NCBI RefSeq assembly: GCF_035712445.1
Contig: NZ_DASTAT010000093.1
Location: 1-64,000 of the forward strand
From: Oligoflexus sp.
GTDB taxonomy: Bacteria; Bdellovibrionota_B; Oligoflexia; Oligoflexales; Oligoflexaceae
Direction of reading: 5' to 3'
Length of the DNA: 64,000 bases
Position numbers and translations under genes: made by a program. Positions within the stretch are counted from its first letter, which is position 1, and every line of letters starts with the position of its first letter. Below, one piece after another: positions 15,358-22,716 of the stretch. Below the pieces are notes generated by a model. That model searched no databases and was not told the origin of the DNA. It was given only the letters and a program-made list of their open reading frames with translations.

Positions 15358-16646
15358 GTCGAGCGCAGCCTTTTGCCATTGACCCACACCGACTCCACAC
15401 AGCGGTCGTCGGCAAGATGAATGAGCGCCGCAAGAATCTCTTCGGCGCTGTTCGCCATCTTGATCCGGCGCTCCAGCAAAGGTCGGGTTCTTACGTTGAG
15501 CACCTGAAAATCCGCCTGGTAACCGACACTGAGGGAACCAAGATCGGAAAGCCCCAGAGCCTGGGCTGCCTTCAGCGTGGCGGCGGCCAGAAGATCAATG
15601 GGCTGCACCGCAGCGCCGCGCAGGGCCGCGACCTTATACGCCTCATTCATGGTTTGCCAAAGGGAGAAGCTCGTGCCGGCCCCGACATCGGTCCCAAGGG
15701 CGATGGGTACTCCGGCCTCTTCCATGGTCTTCCACGCAAAGAGTCCGCTGCCTAAAAAAAGGTTGGACGTTGGGCAGTGACTGATGATCGCCTGGTGCTG
15801 GGCCAGCCTCTGCCTCGCATCCGCTTCCACGTGAATACCGTGAGCCAGCAGGGTGCGTCCGGTGATCAAGCCGAATGCTTCATACACGTCCAGATAATCA
15901 TGGGCCTTGGGAAAGAGCTCTTTGATCCACAATAGCTCGCCCGTGTTTTCCGCATAGTGGGTCTGGATATAGGTATCGGGATGCTGGGCATGCAGCTCAC
16001 CCAGGGCCCGCATCAGCTCGGGTGTGCAGGACGGCGCGAACCTTGGGGTAAGCGCCAGCGACAGTCTTTGATCGAACCCATGCCAGCGCTGAAGAAGAGC
16101 GCTCTGTTGCGCAAGGTCGTCGGCCATGGGAACTAAAAGCGCCTGCGGCGCATGGCGATCCATGCTGGTTTTGCCAATGATGCCGCGCAGTCCTCTTTGG
16201 GCAAAGACTTCGAACAGAAGATCCGTCACATCATGATTGGAACTGCTGTAGACGCAGGCGAGCGTCGTGCCGTTGCTCAGCAGCTCATCCACGAACTGGT
16301 GGGCAGCCTTGAGCATCAGATCCGAGCGTCCGCGATAGGCGACTTCCGTGGGGAATGTGTGCTTTTCAAGCCAGGGCAAGAGGGAAGGCTCCATGGCTCC
16401 AATCATATCCATCTGCGGAAAATGAATATGCGTATCCAGAAATCCGGGAATCAGCAGCCGGTCGGTATAATCAAAGCCCTGGGCCTTCGGATACTGTTTT
16501 TGCAGGTCCGCGAGCTTGCCTTTGGCCTGTATCCTGCCATGATCGTCGATCAAGAGGGTCGTATGCGGACTGTATTCCAGCTCCACAGGGCTTTTGGCAA
16601 GGCAGTGCAGAAGAGTTCCGGTGACAAGCTGCATAGGGTACCGCAT
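15354..16646 (-). CDS. guaD: Guanine deaminase
   Basis: A 430-residue amidohydrolase that turns guanine into xanthine and ammonia. The metal-binding and substrate motifs of the ATZ/TRZ/guanine deaminase group are in order: PGFLDTHIHFPQ (His73, His75), the guanine-deaminase-type THYAENTGE, LLAHGIHVEAD and ALGTDVGAGTS. The length is that of bacterial GuaD. Two in-frame ATGs (16646 and 16634) are possible starts and neither has a clear ribosome binding site; the longer form is given. It converges on the purine permease gene and feeds xanthine to XdhABC. Confidence 0.93.
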   Translation of the reverse strand: MRYPMQLVTGTLLHCLAKSPVELEYSPHTTLLIDDHGRIQAKGKLADLQKQYPKAQGFDYTDRLLIPGFLDTHIHFPQMDMIGAMEPSLLPWLEKHTFPTEVAYRGRSDLMLKAAHQFVDELLSNGTTLACVYSSSNHDVTDLLFEVFAQRGLRGIIGKTSMDRHAPQALLVPMADDLAQQSALLQRWHGFDQRLSLALTPRFAPSCTPELMRALGELHAQHPDTYIQTHYAENTGELLWIKELFPKAHDYLDVYEAFGLITGRTLLAHGIHVEADARQRLAQHQAIISHCPTSNLFLGSGLFAWKTMEEAGVPIALGTDVGAGTSFSLWQTMNEAYKVAALRGAAVQPIDLLAAATLKAAQALGLSDLGSLSVGYQADFQVLNVRTRPLLERRIKMANSAEEILAALIHLADDRCVESVWVNGKRLRST

Positions 16647-16789
16647 GAATGATGAAGATGCTGAAACGGATCAACGCGCTGGTTTTCCACCGGCACGTCA
16701 TGGGCTATTATCGCGATTGAGGACAGCGGAGGTCAAGGGCTACCTGATCCCACCCCGCATGGGAAACGCCGTCACGACAAGGAGAAAGC

Positions 16790-17506
16790 ATGGAGCCGAG
16801 ATCGGTAACAATTCGTTTCCATGAGGAATTGAATGACTTTCTTCCCCGGCATCAGTTGGGTCAAAGAATTGCGGTCACCTTTCACGGTCGCCGCACGGTC
16901 AAGGATCTGATTGAATCTCTCGGCGTTCCCCATGTCGAAATTGATACGATCTGCGCCCAGGGTGCGGCGGTCGACTTTGACTATATCGTGCAGGATCAGG
17001 ATGAAATTCACGTTCATCCCGGGTTTCGCGTGACGCTGCCACCACGTTTTGTGATTGATGAGAATGTGGCAAAGTTATGTCCGCTGCTGCGGATGCTGGG
17101 GTTTGATACCCTGTATGTGCAAGGGGCCACCGACTCCTGGATTGCAACCATTTCCAAACAGGAGGGGCGCACGATACTGTCGCGTGACAAGGGGCTTTTG
17201 AAAAGAAAAGAGGTTCACTCCGGACTTTATCTTCGCTCCACCGTGTCTCAGGAGCAGCTGCGGGAAGTTGTGGAAAGGCTTAAAATAAAGGCGTTTTGTG
17301 AACCCTTTACGCGATGCATGAGCTGCAATCATCGGTTGACTTCGCTCCCGGCTCAAGAGGCCGCGGTGAGTCCCCACATACCCCCGGGGGTGAGGAAATG
17401 GACGAACGAGTTCTTCCATTGTCCAGGCTGCCACAGAGTGTTTTGGAAGGGCAGTCATCATCAAAGCATGGAAAAATTGGTTCGCCAGATCCTCCACCAA
17501 GCCTGA
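16790..17506 (+). CDS. Mut7-C RNase domain protein with ubiquitin-like N-terminus
   Basis: A 238-residue protein with two parts. Residues 5-80 fit the ubiquitin-like Ub-Mut7-C domain, ending in DQDEIHVHPGF. Residues 86-235 fit the Mut7-C RNase domain of the PIN-like group: Asp90-Glu-Asn, Asp106, Asp115 and the SRDKGL motif with Asp133 form the likely acidic active site. A zinc ribbon follows, with Cys176/Cys179 and Cys211/Cys214 and a FWKGSHHQSM tail. Family knowledge: such proteins are predicted RNases, but the bacterial members lack a settled function. The gene stands alone, divergent from guaD, and converges on the DUF4383 gene. Confidence 0.85.
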   Translation: MEPRSVTIRFHEELNDFLPRHQLGQRIAVTFHGRRTVKDLIESLGVPHVEIDTICAQGAAVDFDYIVQDQDEIHVHPGFRVTLPPRFVIDENVAKLCPLLRMLGFDTLYVQGATDSWIATISKQEGRTILSRDKGLLKRKEVHSGLYLRSTVSQEQLREVVERLKIKAFCEPFTRCMSCNHRLTSLPAQEAAVSPHIPPGVRKWTNEFFHCPGCHRVFWKGSHHQSMEKLVRQILHQA

Positions 17507-17522
17507 GTCTCTTCATCGAATC

Positions 17523-17969
17523 TTAACCGTGGACGGTCGGGGTCCGACCATGGAGCGTCGTATCGGTTTCGGTGCGATGACCAAAGCCAAAGTAGGCGGC
17601 GACGGCAGCAGTCAGAGCATGCAGCCACACATCATGACCGAAGAGCGGGAGTATGCCACCCACCACGTTCAGGCCTGGAATAAGGCCCATAACAGTCAGA
17701 ACAGCGTAAATCACGGCCACTGACTTGGAGAAGGCGCGGGCACCGGTGAACGAACGATAGGCGAAAAGACCCCAAAGTCCAATAGCTATGTGAACGATGT
17801 TATGCAGGACATTGACCGGGAAGAGACCGAAGAGATAGCCATACGATCCTTCCACCGCAAGGTGCGGTGCGTGCCCTGGAGGCATCATGCGAAAGGCTGG
17901 AAAAAAGCCAAGAACGCCAACGGCAAGATAAGCAATACCGGCAATAAGAGCGAATTTTCTTGTCTGCAT
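17523..17969 (-). CDS. DUF4383-type small membrane protein
   Basis: A 148-residue inner-membrane protein with four hydrophobic segments, near residues 6-25, 50-75, 85-105 and 110-130. The segment LFPVNVLHNIVHIAIGLWGL is typical of the DUF4383 family. I chose the ATG at 17969 because AAAGGGA lies six or seven bases upstream; an ATG six codons earlier lacks a ribosome binding site. No function is known for the family. It is divergent from the TIGR02147 pair and converges on the Mut7-C gene. The C-terminal codons contain a GGTCGG/CCGACC inverted repeat. Confidence 0.75.
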   Translation of the reverse strand: MQTRKFALIAGIAYLAVGVLGFFPAFRMMPPGHAPHLAVEGSYGYLFGLFPVNVLHNIVHIAIGLWGLFAYRSFTGARAFSKSVAVIYAVLTVMGLIPGLNVVGGILPLFGHDVWLHALTAAVAAYFGFGHRTETDTTLHGRTPTVHG

Positions 17970-18123
17970 AATAAATCCCTTTCTCATCCAGTGAAATGCC
18001 GTGTGTGTCTATTCCAGTTTTGTGCCAGTCCTTTCCCTGCCATTATTGATGCAAAGACTTTCCCTCAAGTTTTTCGCCGAGTCGCTGTATATTTATCGGG
18101 CTCCCATCAGCTGAGGTTGGACC

Positions 18124-18948
18124 ATGAAAATATATGAGTACTCCAATCACCGGACTCTGATCCGGGATTTGATCCAGGCGAACAAGAAGGCCGGACACGA
18201 CATTAGCAGTCAGAAAGTTGCGGAGGCCGCCGGCGTCACGGGATCGTTTCTGTCTCAGGCTTTGAATGAAAAGCAGGAGTTCAGCAACGATCAGGTTTTT
18301 GCCATCTGCCGTTACTTTGAGCTGTCCGAAGAGGAAGCGGAATTCGCCGTCCTGCTGAATGAACACGCTCGCTCCCAATCCAAAAAAAGGCGTCAGGAAC
18401 TTTATCGTCAGATCGAGGAGGCGCAGCATGCTCATCTGCGTTTTGTCGAGTATGTGCATTTTGATAAGATCGACCGTGAAAGCTCGCCCGTGGATGATTA
18501 TCTTTGTGATGCCTATGCGCCGGTGGTGGATTCCTATATGGACGAGGACCGCTATCTGAAGAACCCCGAGGCTCTGCGCAAGAAGCTTGGCCTTGATCCC
18601 GGGCGCTTTGAACGGGCCCTGGATTTGAATGTGCGGGCCAATATCCTGGGGCTCGATGACGAGGGTTATCATCGCAAGCACGGCGAGCTCATGGTCTATA
18701 AAATCAACCTGGCTGCCAAATACAACGCCATACTCTCACGCCTCAAGTCGATCGAGAAGATCTTCAAAGGTGATGATTCCGACTTCACGGGAACCCTGAT
18801 TTTCTGTGCAAATGACGAATTCGTGACACGCATCAAGGCCGAGATCCTGACCGAGCACAATACCATGAAAACCCAGTATCAGAGCGAGCCGGACAAGGAG
18901 GACCTCCTTTTCGTGAATCTCGATCTTTTCTGCTTTGATGAGCTATGA
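18124..18948 (+). CDS. TIGR02147 family protein (putative regulator), first of a pair
   Basis: A 274-residue member of the TIGR02147 group. Residues 8-75 form a helix-turn-helix-like region, with SQKVAEAAGVTGSFLSQAL as the recognition part and the family's FSNDQVFAICRYFELSEEE following. The middle is charged and likely helical, and the C-terminus (about 105-270) has no recognised catalytic motif. Family knowledge: these proteins are frequent in Fibrobacter and Bdellovibrio-like bacteria and are assumed to be DNA-binding regulators, but targets are unknown. The next gene, three bases downstream, is a paralogue, so the two may act together, perhaps as a heteromer (inference). Confidence 0.72.
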   Translation: MKIYEYSNHRTLIRDLIQANKKAGHDISSQKVAEAAGVTGSFLSQALNEKQEFSNDQVFAICRYFELSEEEAEFAVLLNEHARSQSKKRRQELYRQIEEAQHAHLRFVEYVHFDKIDRESSPVDDYLCDAYAPVVDSYMDEDRYLKNPEALRKKLGLDPGRFERALDLNVRANILGLDDEGYHRKHGELMVYKINLAAKYNAILSRLKSIEKIFKGDDSDFTGTLIFCANDEFVTRIKAEILTEHNTMKTQYQSEPDKEDLLFVNLDLFCFDEL

Positions 18949-18951
18949 CCC

Positions 18952-19758
18952 ATGGAAAAAGACCTTCCGCACGACAGCTATCGCAGCATCATTCGGGAAA
19001 TCGTGGAGGCGCGGGCCGCGAAGAAAGACGGCATGTCCTTCACGAAGCTGGCCAATGTCTGTCGGATCCAGCGCAGCTATCTTTCCCAGGTCATCAATTT
19101 GAAAAATCATTTCAGCAACGATCAGCTTTACAGTATCTGCGAGGCGCTCGAACTGCCGAAATTCCAGCGTGATTACCTTCTGCTCCTAAGTGAATATGAG
19201 CGTTGCAGGAACACGGAGCGCAAGAATTTTCTTCTGCAGAAGATCCGTAAGCTGAAGCAGGCCGAGTCCAAAAGCGCGAGCGGCATGTCGGAAGCCCTAA
19301 GGGACGCGCTGGATGATTACTTCTGTGATCCCTGGGCCGAGATCATTCTGAACTTCTTTCGCATTGAACACTATGCAAAGAACCCAGATGAGGTGCGCGA
19401 GGTCCTGGGTATCACGCGGCGGCGCTGGGACATCGTGATGAAGACGCTGCGCGATTGCCAGTTCGTGTTGGATGGGCCGGATCGAATTCTCACGCCGCAG
19501 GGCTTTCCAGTACCCGAGGAAAATTCCCCGGCCGATCGCATTCGGCACATCATGGCCCGCATGCGGGTGGCCCAGCAGAAGCTGAAGCAGCGCTACATCG
19601 ACGATTTTCTCTATAACCTTTGGTATACGACCACGCGCGACGCCAAGAAACAGATCAAGATCAATCAGCTCCACCTTCTGCAGCGAATCCATGAGGAAGC
19701 GAGGCATACAAAACAGGAAAAGATCTACCAGCTGACGCTTGATGTGCTGTCCTTCTAA
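18952..19758 (+). CDS. TIGR02147 family protein (putative regulator), second of a pair
   Basis: A 268-residue paralogue of the preceding gene. It shares the N-terminal helix-turn-helix region (SFTKLANVCRIQRSYLSQVI) and the FSNDQLYSICEALELPKFQ segment, and also the central DDYFCDPWA...YAKNPDEVREVLGI pattern, which matches DDYLCDAYA...YLKNPEALRKKLGL in the first copy. Shared motifs at both ends show that the pair arose by duplication rather than by one domain spreading. The C-terminal 60 residues differ and are rich in Lys, Gln and His. No effector domain is recognised. It is followed by a run of small hairpins and then the radical SAM gene. Confidence 0.72.
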   Translation: MEKDLPHDSYRSIIREIVEARAAKKDGMSFTKLANVCRIQRSYLSQVINLKNHFSNDQLYSICEALELPKFQRDYLLLLSEYERCRNTERKNFLLQKIRKLKQAESKSASGMSEALRDALDDYFCDPWAEIILNFFRIEHYAKNPDEVREVLGITRRRWDIVMKTLRDCQFVLDGPDRILTPQGFPVPEENSPADRIRHIMARMRVAQQKLKQRYIDDFLYNLWYTTTRDAKKQIKINQLHLLQRIHEEARHTKQEKIYQLTLDVLSF

Positions 19759-19775
19759 AAAGTTGCCGCGCCGAA

Positions 19776-19848
19776 GACCGGAGAGCGCAATCCGGTCATG
19801 GAGCCGGCAAACGCTGGCGGCCTTGTGATGTTTGCATGACAAATGCAG
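19776..19848. other. Three consecutive small hairpins in an intergenic region
   Basis: Between the second TIGR02147 gene and the radical SAM gene there are three inverted repeats in a row: GACCGGA/TCCGGTC (19776-19782 with 19791-19797), GCCGGC/GCTGGC with one G-T pair and an AAAC loop (19803-19818), and a shorter TGCAT/ATGCA repeat near 19833-19847. None is followed by a good T-run on the plus strand. They could help end transcription of the regulator pair or form a structured RNA; the sequence alone does not decide. Confidence 0.4.
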
Positions 19849-19858
19849 AAAACTTGTT

Positions 19859-19887
19859 TTGACATCTTGAGCACATAAAAAAATATG
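19859..19887 (+). promoter_or_regulatory. Candidate sigma70-type promoter of the DNA repair pair
   Basis: A perfect TTGACA at 19859-19864 is followed after 17 bases by AATATG (19882-19887) in an A-rich stretch; a shifted TATGGT at 19 bases is an alternative -10. The ATG of the radical SAM gene is 24 bases further on, after GGGAGG. No LexA-type palindrome is obvious. Confidence 0.45.
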
Positions 19888-19911
19888 GTAATCTTCCCTG
19901 GGAGGTCCCCC

Positions 19912-21165
19912 ATGGAAATTCGTTCAAAACTCTCCATACTCGCTGACGCCGCCAAATACGACGCATCCTGCTCCAGCAGTGGTATTCAAAGAAAGAACGT
20001 CCCCGGTGGCCTCGGTAATTCCGAAGGCATGGGAATATGTCACAGCTACACCCCTGACGGCCGCTGTATTTCCCTGCTCAAGGTCCTGCTCACCAATTTC
20101 TGTGTCTTTGACTGCAGCTATTGCATCAATCGCATTTCCAGTGACGTTAAACGCGCTCGATTTACCATCGAAGAGCTGGTTTGGCTGACCATGGAATTTT
20201 ATAAGCGGAATTACATAGAAGGCCTTTTCCTGAGTTCCGGCGTCATGAAAACGCCCGATCACACGATGGAAGAGATGATTGAAGTCGCCCGCCGTCTGCG
20301 TGTCGATCACAAGTTTCAGGGGTATATTCACCTGAAAGCCGTGGCCGGCGCATCTGCGGAACTTCTGCAAAAGGCCGGGCTGTGGGCGGACCGTTTGAGC
20401 GCGAACATCGAGCTGCCGAAACAGGACGACCTCGATAAGCTGGCGCCAGCCAAGACGCATGAACAGATTGAATCGGCCATGGATTCGATTGCAACGAAGA
20501 TCGCTGAAGTCAAGGAAGACAGAAAAACTCTGAAATCCACGCCAGCTTTTGCTCCCAGTGGTCAGACCACCCAGATGATCGTGGGCGCAACACCCAGCAG
20601 CGATGCTGATATACTGGCGACGGCCTCGCATCTTTATGAAGGTTTTTCCTTGAAGCGGGTTTATTACTCCGCCTTCAGTCCCATTCCCAGCGGTGATCCG
20701 CGCCTGCCGCTGCAAAAACCGCCTTTGGTCCGTGAAAATCGCCTTTATCAGGCGGACTGGCTTTTGCGCTTTTATGGGTTTCGGCATCACGAGCTGACCA
20801 CCACGGATACGCCGAACCTCGATCTGCATCTGGATCCGAAAACATCCTGGGCTCTGCGATCGCGGAATTTTTTTCCGGTGGATATCAACAGGGCCCCGCG
20901 CGAGGATCTCTTGCGCGTGCCTGGCCTTGGCGTTCGAACGGTGGATCGCATTCTTAAGATGCGGCCGCATCGTTCCATTACGCTGGCTGATCTGGCCAAA
21001 CTTCGCGTGTCCCTCGACAAAGCGCGGCCTTTTATCCTGACAGCCGATAAAAATACGGGCGTAACGCTGCTTGATGATCAGAATCTCGAAGCCCAGCTGC
21101 TTCCCAAAAAACCCAAGCAGCCGACTCTTTTTGAGCTGATGGGTGAATCGGCGGAGGGCTGGTGA
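19912..21165 (+). CDS. Putative DNA modification/repair radical SAM protein (TIGR03916 type)
   Basis: A 417-residue protein starting at an ATG after GGGAGG. Cys64, Cys68 and Cys71 (CVFDCSYC) form the radical SAM [4Fe-4S] motif. The C-terminal part has a helix-hairpin-helix segment, VDINRAPREDLLRVPGLGVR, of the type that binds DNA. Family knowledge: this subfamily is nearly always encoded beside a DUF4130-uracil-DNA-glycosylase-like protein and is presumed to act on DNA; the reaction is unknown. Here the partner gene begins two bases after the stop, so the pair forms one operon. The family assignment is strong; the substrate is open. Confidence 0.88.
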   Translation: MEIRSKLSILADAAKYDASCSSSGIQRKNVPGGLGNSEGMGICHSYTPDGRCISLLKVLLTNFCVFDCSYCINRISSDVKRARFTIEELVWLTMEFYKRNYIEGLFLSSGVMKTPDHTMEEMIEVARRLRVDHKFQGYIHLKAVAGASAELLQKAGLWADRLSANIELPKQDDLDKLAPAKTHEQIESAMDSIATKIAEVKEDRKTLKSTPAFAPSGQTTQMIVGATPSSDADILATASHLYEGFSLKRVYYSAFSPIPSGDPRLPLQKPPLVRENRLYQADWLLRFYGFRHHELTTTDTPNLDLHLDPKTSWALRSRNFFPVDINRAPREDLLRVPGLGVRTVDRILKMRPHRSITLADLAKLRVSLDKARPFILTADKNTGVTLLDDQNLEAQLLPKKPKQPTLFELMGESAEGW

Positions 21166-21166
21166 C

Positions 21167-22621
21167 GTGATTCGCTGTGAAATGCCGCAGGATTTTGCGG
21201 ACTGGCGTCTTCAAGGTCGGCAGCTTATTCATGCGCGCATTCGACCGGAGGCTGTGCAGTGGCGTGAGGCAAGTCCCCAAATAGCCGGACGCCTCGCCCT
21301 TGATGAAGGCATTTGGGAAGCGCCGCCCCTCCCAGCGGAAGCTCTGCGCGCCTTTTCCGTGCCTCGTGATTTTGTCGAGAAGGCGGAGCGGGTCTTCTAT
21401 CATCGTTCGGAAAAAAAGTGGTCCCTTCTCTATCGCATGCTCTGGCGTATCGTGCATGAGAATCACAAGCTGCTCGATGATCGCGTCGATGATGATGTCA
21501 GCGCGTTTATGGATATGGAGCATCAGGTTCGCCGCGATGCCCATAAAATGAAGGCTTTTGTACGCTTTCGAAAGGTTCAGAGCCAGGACCATGAAGAGTA
21601 TGTCGCATGGCATGAGCCGGATCATCCTCTCCTGCCTTACGTTGTTCCCTTCTTCAAGGATCGCTTTTCATCCATGATCTGGACAATCCTGACGCCGGAT
21701 GCCTCGGCCCGTTGGGATGGGGAAAGGGTAAGCTGGGGCCGCGGCTGTGCCCAGCATGAAGCCCCCACGGCGGATTCCCTGGAGGATCTCTGGTCCTGCT
21801 ATTACACATCCATTTTCAATCCAGCCCGCGTGAAGCTGAAAGCCATGAGGGCGGAAATGCCGACCCGTTATTGGAAATCCATGCCGGAGACGCGAGAAAT
21901 CGCCCGGCTTCTTGCCGACAGCGATCGCCGTGTGGCCGAGATGATTGATCGGAGTCCGCGCGACGCCTCAGCCTTCGTTCCGCACAATGGGTCCTATGAC
22001 GAATTGAAAACTGCGGCATCCCGCTGCACAGCCTGCAAACTTTGTGAGGCGGCTACGCAGACTGTTTTTGGCGAGGGTCCACTTACGGCCCGCATTATGA
22101 TCGTAGGCGAGCAGCCCGGAGATCAGGAGGACCAAGCCGGCCGTCCTTTCGTGGGACCAGCCGGTGAGATCCTGGATCAGGCGCTCAAGGCAGCCGGCAT
22201 TCAACGGGAAAATGTCTATCTGACCAATGCTGTCAAACATTTTAAATTCACCTGGCAGGGCAAGCGGCGTCTGCACGAAAAACCTGCACCGCGTGATGTC
22301 GCGGCCTGCAAACCTTGGCTCCTGGCCGAGCGTCATTCGATTCAGCCCGATCTTGTCATTTGCCTCGGACTGACGGCGGCTTTGAGCGTATTTGGACGCA
22401 GTTTTCGTCTCAAGGACGTTCGCGGCGTTGTGCAGCCCTCCAGTTTTGCTAAACTTTCCATGATTACCTATCATCCTGCGCATATTCTGCGACTGCCCGA
22501 TCCTCAACAGCAGGCCGAGGCTTTTCGGGAACTGGTTCATGATCTGCGCCAATTGGTAACGCTTTGGCAGCATTCGCACGTGAAACTGTCATCTGCACAA
22601 GACAGTTTTCCTGGCCAATAA
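21167..22621 (+). CDS. DUF4130 - UdgX-type uracil-DNA glycosylase fusion
   Basis: A 484-residue protein starting at a GTG with GGAGGG upstream, directly after the radical SAM gene. Residues 1-265 match DUF4130 (TIGR03915), the usual companion domain. Residues 275-484 are a family 4-like uracil-DNA glycosylase: GEQPGDQEDQAGRPFVGPAG (314-333) is motif A, and Cys287/Cys290 with Cys381 and Cys399 are likely [4Fe-4S] ligands. The loop Lys366-Arg-Arg-Leu-His370 is the UdgX signature. Family knowledge: in UdgX this His attacks the abasic sugar and leaves the enzyme covalently attached to DNA. Here it is KRRLH rather than the usual KRRIH. An SOS-type or damage role is likely. Confidence 0.88.
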   Translation: MIRCEMPQDFADWRLQGRQLIHARIRPEAVQWREASPQIAGRLALDEGIWEAPPLPAEALRAFSVPRDFVEKAERVFYHRSEKKWSLLYRMLWRIVHENHKLLDDRVDDDVSAFMDMEHQVRRDAHKMKAFVRFRKVQSQDHEEYVAWHEPDHPLLPYVVPFFKDRFSSMIWTILTPDASARWDGERVSWGRGCAQHEAPTADSLEDLWSCYYTSIFNPARVKLKAMRAEMPTRYWKSMPETREIARLLADSDRRVAEMIDRSPRDASAFVPHNGSYDELKTAASRCTACKLCEAATQTVFGEGPLTARIMIVGEQPGDQEDQAGRPFVGPAGEILDQALKAAGIQRENVYLTNAVKHFKFTWQGKRRLHEKPAPRDVAACKPWLLAERHSIQPDLVICLGLTAALSVFGRSFRLKDVRGVVQPSSFAKLSMITYHPAHILRLPDPQQQAEAFRELVHDLRQLVTLWQHSHVKLSSAQDSFPGQ

Positions 22622-22716
22622 GGGACAGGCTTCCCCGCTTCCCCTTGCTATTCTCCCCCCGTGCGATTACGGTCTTTGCGGCTTTACCTTGGATTCGCAT
22701 CGGAGGAAGGACGGGC

